Shown here: positions 62,621-64,000 of the stretch, piece after piece | How the letters are laid out: each line of letters begins with the position of its first letter | Position numbering within the stretch: position 1 is the stretch's first letter | The notes under the pieces: generated by a model | Databases searched by the model: none | Seen by the model: only the letters and a program-made list of their open reading frames with translations | Told to the model about the DNA's origin: nothing | Source of the DNA: Vicingus serpentipes | Lineage (GTDB): Bacteria > Bacteroidota > Bacteroidia > Flavobacteriales_E > Vicingaceae | Direction of reading: 5' to 3' | Assembly (NCBI RefSeq): GCF_007993035.1 | Contig: NZ_VOOS01000001.1 | Span: 62,001 to 126,000 of the forward strand | DNA length: 64,000 nt | Program-made: the position numbers and the translations under genes

Positions 62621-62727
62621 CTTTTAGTGAAAATTTTAAATAATAATAGTAAACAGATTAAGATAACGGATAGCAATAAAGCTATACCATATCTACTTTG
62701 GAGCTTATTTTTAATTTGATTAATCAT
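62617..62727 (-). CDS. 36-residue single-pass membrane peptide, coupled to the SET gene
   Basis: A very short gene. The ATG at 62727 opens MINQIKNKLQSRYG, then a strong transmembrane helix (residues about 14-32, ending LLLLFKI) and a basic end. The frame continues upstream, but the ECF-type promoter predicts a transcript start near 62742, which leaves 62727 as the only ATG. Its stop overlaps the SET gene start by 4 bp. It might anchor, regulate or act as a leader for the SET protein; a role in controlling the sigma factor is also possible. No relative is recognised. Confidence 0.55.
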   Translation of the reverse strand: MINQIKNKLQSRYGIALLLSVILICLLLLFKIFTKR

Positions 62728-62748
62728 TTGTATATTTCTTTTTTCAAT

Positions 62749-62774
62749 TAGACGAAAATGAATAAAAAAGTCAC
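62749..62774 (-). promoter_or_regulatory. ECF-sigma-type promoter A (GTGAC - 15 nt - CGTCTA)
   Basis: On the minus strand GTGAC (62774-62770) opens a GTGACTTTTTTA block and CGTCTA (62754-62749) lies 15 nt on. The same two blocks with the same spacing precede the PepSY-like gene. No TAnnTTTG is nearby. It lies 22 bp before the membrane-peptide ATG. Confidence 0.7.
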
Positions 62775-62787
62775 ACCTATTTTGAAT

Positions 62788-62820
62788 AAAAAAAAGTGAT
62801 TTAAATAATATCAAATCACT
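62788..62820 (-). terminator. Terminator of the PepSY-like gene
   Basis: AGTGATTT and AAATCACT arms (62795-62802 and 62813-62820), read on the minus strand, run into a seven-T tract, 27 bp past the stop. It separates the PepSY-like unit from promoter A. Confidence 0.8.
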
Positions 62821-62846
62821 CTTTCTTATCTAATTTTTACCCAGAA

Positions 62847-63308
62847 CTAATTTTCCTCTTCTAATGATTCTTCATTGTCAAGAAAAACCTGTTTATCAGA
62901 TTTTAAAATTGCTCCTTTTTCATCCATCAATAAAGTATATGCTTCATCATCAGAACTTAAAACAATTTCATAATGAATCACATGTTCATTATTCTCTATC
63001 TTAGATTGATTTGACAAATAAGTGTCTTTATACTTTGACAATGCCGCTTTTGAAACAATTGTTGGTATTTCTGATTCTTCTATACTCGTTTTAGTTTCTA
63101 ACCACTTACCTGTTGCATCAAAAATTCCTGTTACTGACATATCATTTTCATAAAATTCAGCCACATAATTTACTCCTTCTTTATTCCATTCTACTTCAGT
63201 AGCCTTAGGAAACTTTAATTTACATGATTCTTTTACTTTTGCTGGAGCATCTTGAGCTACTGCCATTGATTGAACAAATACTAAGGCTAAAATTGTTAAA
63301 GTTTTCAT
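62847..63308 (-). CDS. Secreted PepSY-like (DUF2874-type) protein
   Basis: A 153-residue exported protein. The signal peptide is residues 1-18 (MKTLTILALVFVQSMAVA). Two tandem PepSY-like (BLIP-type) units follow: VKESCKLKFPKATEVEWNKEGVNYVAEFY...GKWLETKT and VSKAALSKYKDTY...VIHYEIVLSSDDEAYTLLMDEKGAILKSD. Such proteins are periplasmic and of unknown function, with a proposed protease-inhibitor-like fold. It is monocistronic, with an ECF-type promoter and its own terminator, and lies directly downstream of the ECF sigma gene. That makes it a probable envelope-stress output of that sigma factor. Confidence 0.82.
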   Translation of the reverse strand: MKTLTILALVFVQSMAVAQDAPAKVKESCKLKFPKATEVEWNKEGVNYVAEFYENDMSVTGIFDATGKWLETKTSIEESEIPTIVSKAALSKYKDTYLSNQSKIENNEHVIHYEIVLSSDDEAYTLLMDEKGAILKSDKQVFLDNEESLEEEN

Positions 63309-63349
63309 TTTCTTAAGTTTAGTTTAAGCAATTTAATTATTGCTGTATT

Positions 63350-63375
63350 TAGACGAAAGAAATTAAAAAAGTCAC
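63350..63375 (-). promoter_or_regulatory. ECF-sigma-type promoter B (GTGAC - 15 nt - CGTCTA)
   Basis: On the minus strand GTGAC (63375-63371) and CGTCTA (63355-63350) are 15 nt apart, as in promoter A, with the extended blocks GTGACTTTTTTA and TTTCGTCTAA also shared. It lies 42 bp before the PepSY-like ATG. Confidence 0.7.
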
Positions 63376-63435
63376 TCAAAATCAAATGTTTGATTAACAA
63401 TAATTTAACTTGCCAAAGAAGATGTATTATTTAGT

Positions 63436-63993
63436 TTATTTAGAATATAAATCGTTATAAAGTTTTAACACTTTAATTTTTGCTCTTTTTATTCTCATTT
63501 TAGTAGTACTTTCTGTAAGGTTTAATATCGACTGAATTTGTTTTAATTTAAATCCTTCTTGATATTTCATTAAAAGAATCGCCTTATCAATCGCTGGCAA
63601 TAAATTTAAAACTTCATCTAACCTACTTACTTTTAAATCTTCTAATTCAATTAATTCAATATCTTCATCAACTTCCTCTATGTCATATAGCTGATGTGAG
63701 ATTTTTTTTAAACTTCGTAGATAATTAATACACTCATGATATACAATTGAAAACAACCATGTTGAAAAAGTTGATTGTTTTTTAAACTCTTTTAGCTTAT
63801 CAAAAACTTTACATAAAATATCTTGTGTCAACTCCTCAGAAACATCTATACTCTTAGTAATTGCTAAGCATTTTTTGTAAACAATTAATTGATATTTTTT
63901 ATATAAAAAACTAAAAAACTCACTTCTACCTTCTAGAACAATTAAATCTACTAATTGCTCATCTGTGTAGGTATTTTTAGTTTCGCTTTTCAT
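63436..63993 (-). CDS. ECF-type RNA polymerase sigma factor
   Basis: A 185-residue sigma-70 family protein of the ECF class (regions 2 and 4 only). Region 2 is at about residues 20-95 (EFFSFLYKKYQLIVYKKC...STFSTWLFSIVYHECINYLRS). Region 4 is at about 125-180 (LLPAIDKAILLMKYQEGFKLKQIQ, then LNLTESTTKMRIKRAKIKVL as the -35-binding helix-turn-helix). A short acidic linker (EEVDEDIELIELED) separates them. The ATG at 63993 is near the window edge, so an upstream start cannot be excluded. No anti-sigma gene lies downstream; two ECF-type promoters follow within 700 bp. It is proposed to control the PepSY-like and SET units. Confidence 0.88.
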   Translation of the reverse strand: MKSETKNTYTDEQLVDLIVLEGRSEFFSFLYKKYQLIVYKKCLAITKSIDVSEELTQDILCKVFDKLKEFKKQSTFSTWLFSIVYHECINYLRSLKKISHQLYDIEEVDEDIELIELEDLKVSRLDEVLNLLPAIDKAILLMKYQEGFKLKQIQSILNLTESTTKMRIKRAKIKVLKLYNDLYSK

Positions 63994-64000
63994 CAAACAA

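Overview
The window is a stretch of a low-GC (roughly one third G+C) chromosome from a Bacteroidota bacterium, most likely of the order Flavobacteriales. The support for this is: a type IX secretion C-terminal sorting domain on a secreted M43 protease; a short (287-residue) RpoD; a stand-alone MnmD; a transketolase split into two genes; a two-subunit methylmalonyl-CoA mutase; and many promoters with the Bacteroidota -7 element TAnnTTTG. I see no insertion sequence, prophage, CRISPR array or rRNA operon. Coding density is high and the gene content is mostly chromosomal housekeeping. Family-level placement is not possible from this alone; the futalosine-pathway enzyme MqnE argues against a typical Flavobacteriaceae member.

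Layout. 1-8.2 kb: the tail of a DUF885 protein, an Old Yellow Enzyme, a TRIC-type channel, an M28-like peptidase, a DUF2235 hydrolase, an unknown small protein and a 991-residue GH3/beta-lactamase fusion. 8.4-11.6 kb: the two transketolase halves with a von Willebrand A protein gene between them, in one operon that ends in a strong terminator. 11.6-12.1 kb is the only gap above 300 bp without a convincing gene. 12.1-20 kb: DUF4293, a DivIC/FtsB-like protein, then mutA - small unknown - mutB - lipoprotein pyrophosphatase - hydrolase, and a flavin monooxygenase with a DnaJ-like cysteine region. 20-25.2 kb (minus strand): an amidase, a lone MlaD-like protein and a membrane Fe-S electron-transfer module. 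25.3-33.3 kb: LptD-like, YwbE, YkgJ-like, MnmD, thioredoxin-like, rhomboid, a TerB/DnaJ protein and RpoD.

33.4-36.5 kb holds a 1019-residue surface or outer-membrane protein. It carries five 258-bp tandem repeats (four identical by eye) and three 141-bp repeats, which encode 14 copies of a Cys/His/HGD module. 36.5-48.9 kb: a TPMT-like methyltransferase, an NlpC/P60 hydrolase, a CaiB-type CoA-transferase, CoaE-YbbR-YajC-DUF1573, a long-chain acyl-CoA ligase, a MORN-repeat (YwqK-like) protein, NhaC and a copper-type P-ATPase. 49-60 kb: tRNA-His, GDPD-MqnE, the T9SS protease, a GlcD-like oxidase, tRNA-Arg, and an operon of an LptF/G permease, two glycosyltransferases and DapD. 60-62 kb: 3-hydroxyacyl-CoA dehydrogenase and thioredoxin reductase.

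The most interesting system is at the right edge (62.0-64.0 kb). An ECF sigma factor gene is followed by two transcription units whose promoters do not match the housekeeping consensus. Both carry the same bipartite signal, GTGACTTTTTTA and TTTCGTCTAA, with exactly 15 nt between GTGAC and CGTCTA. One drives a PepSY-like secreted protein. The other drives a 36-residue single-pass membrane peptide translationally coupled to a SET-domain lysine methyltransferase. This looks like a compact ECF regulon with a bacterial SET enzyme as output. All functional assignments are read from sequence motifs and family knowledge; no database search was run.
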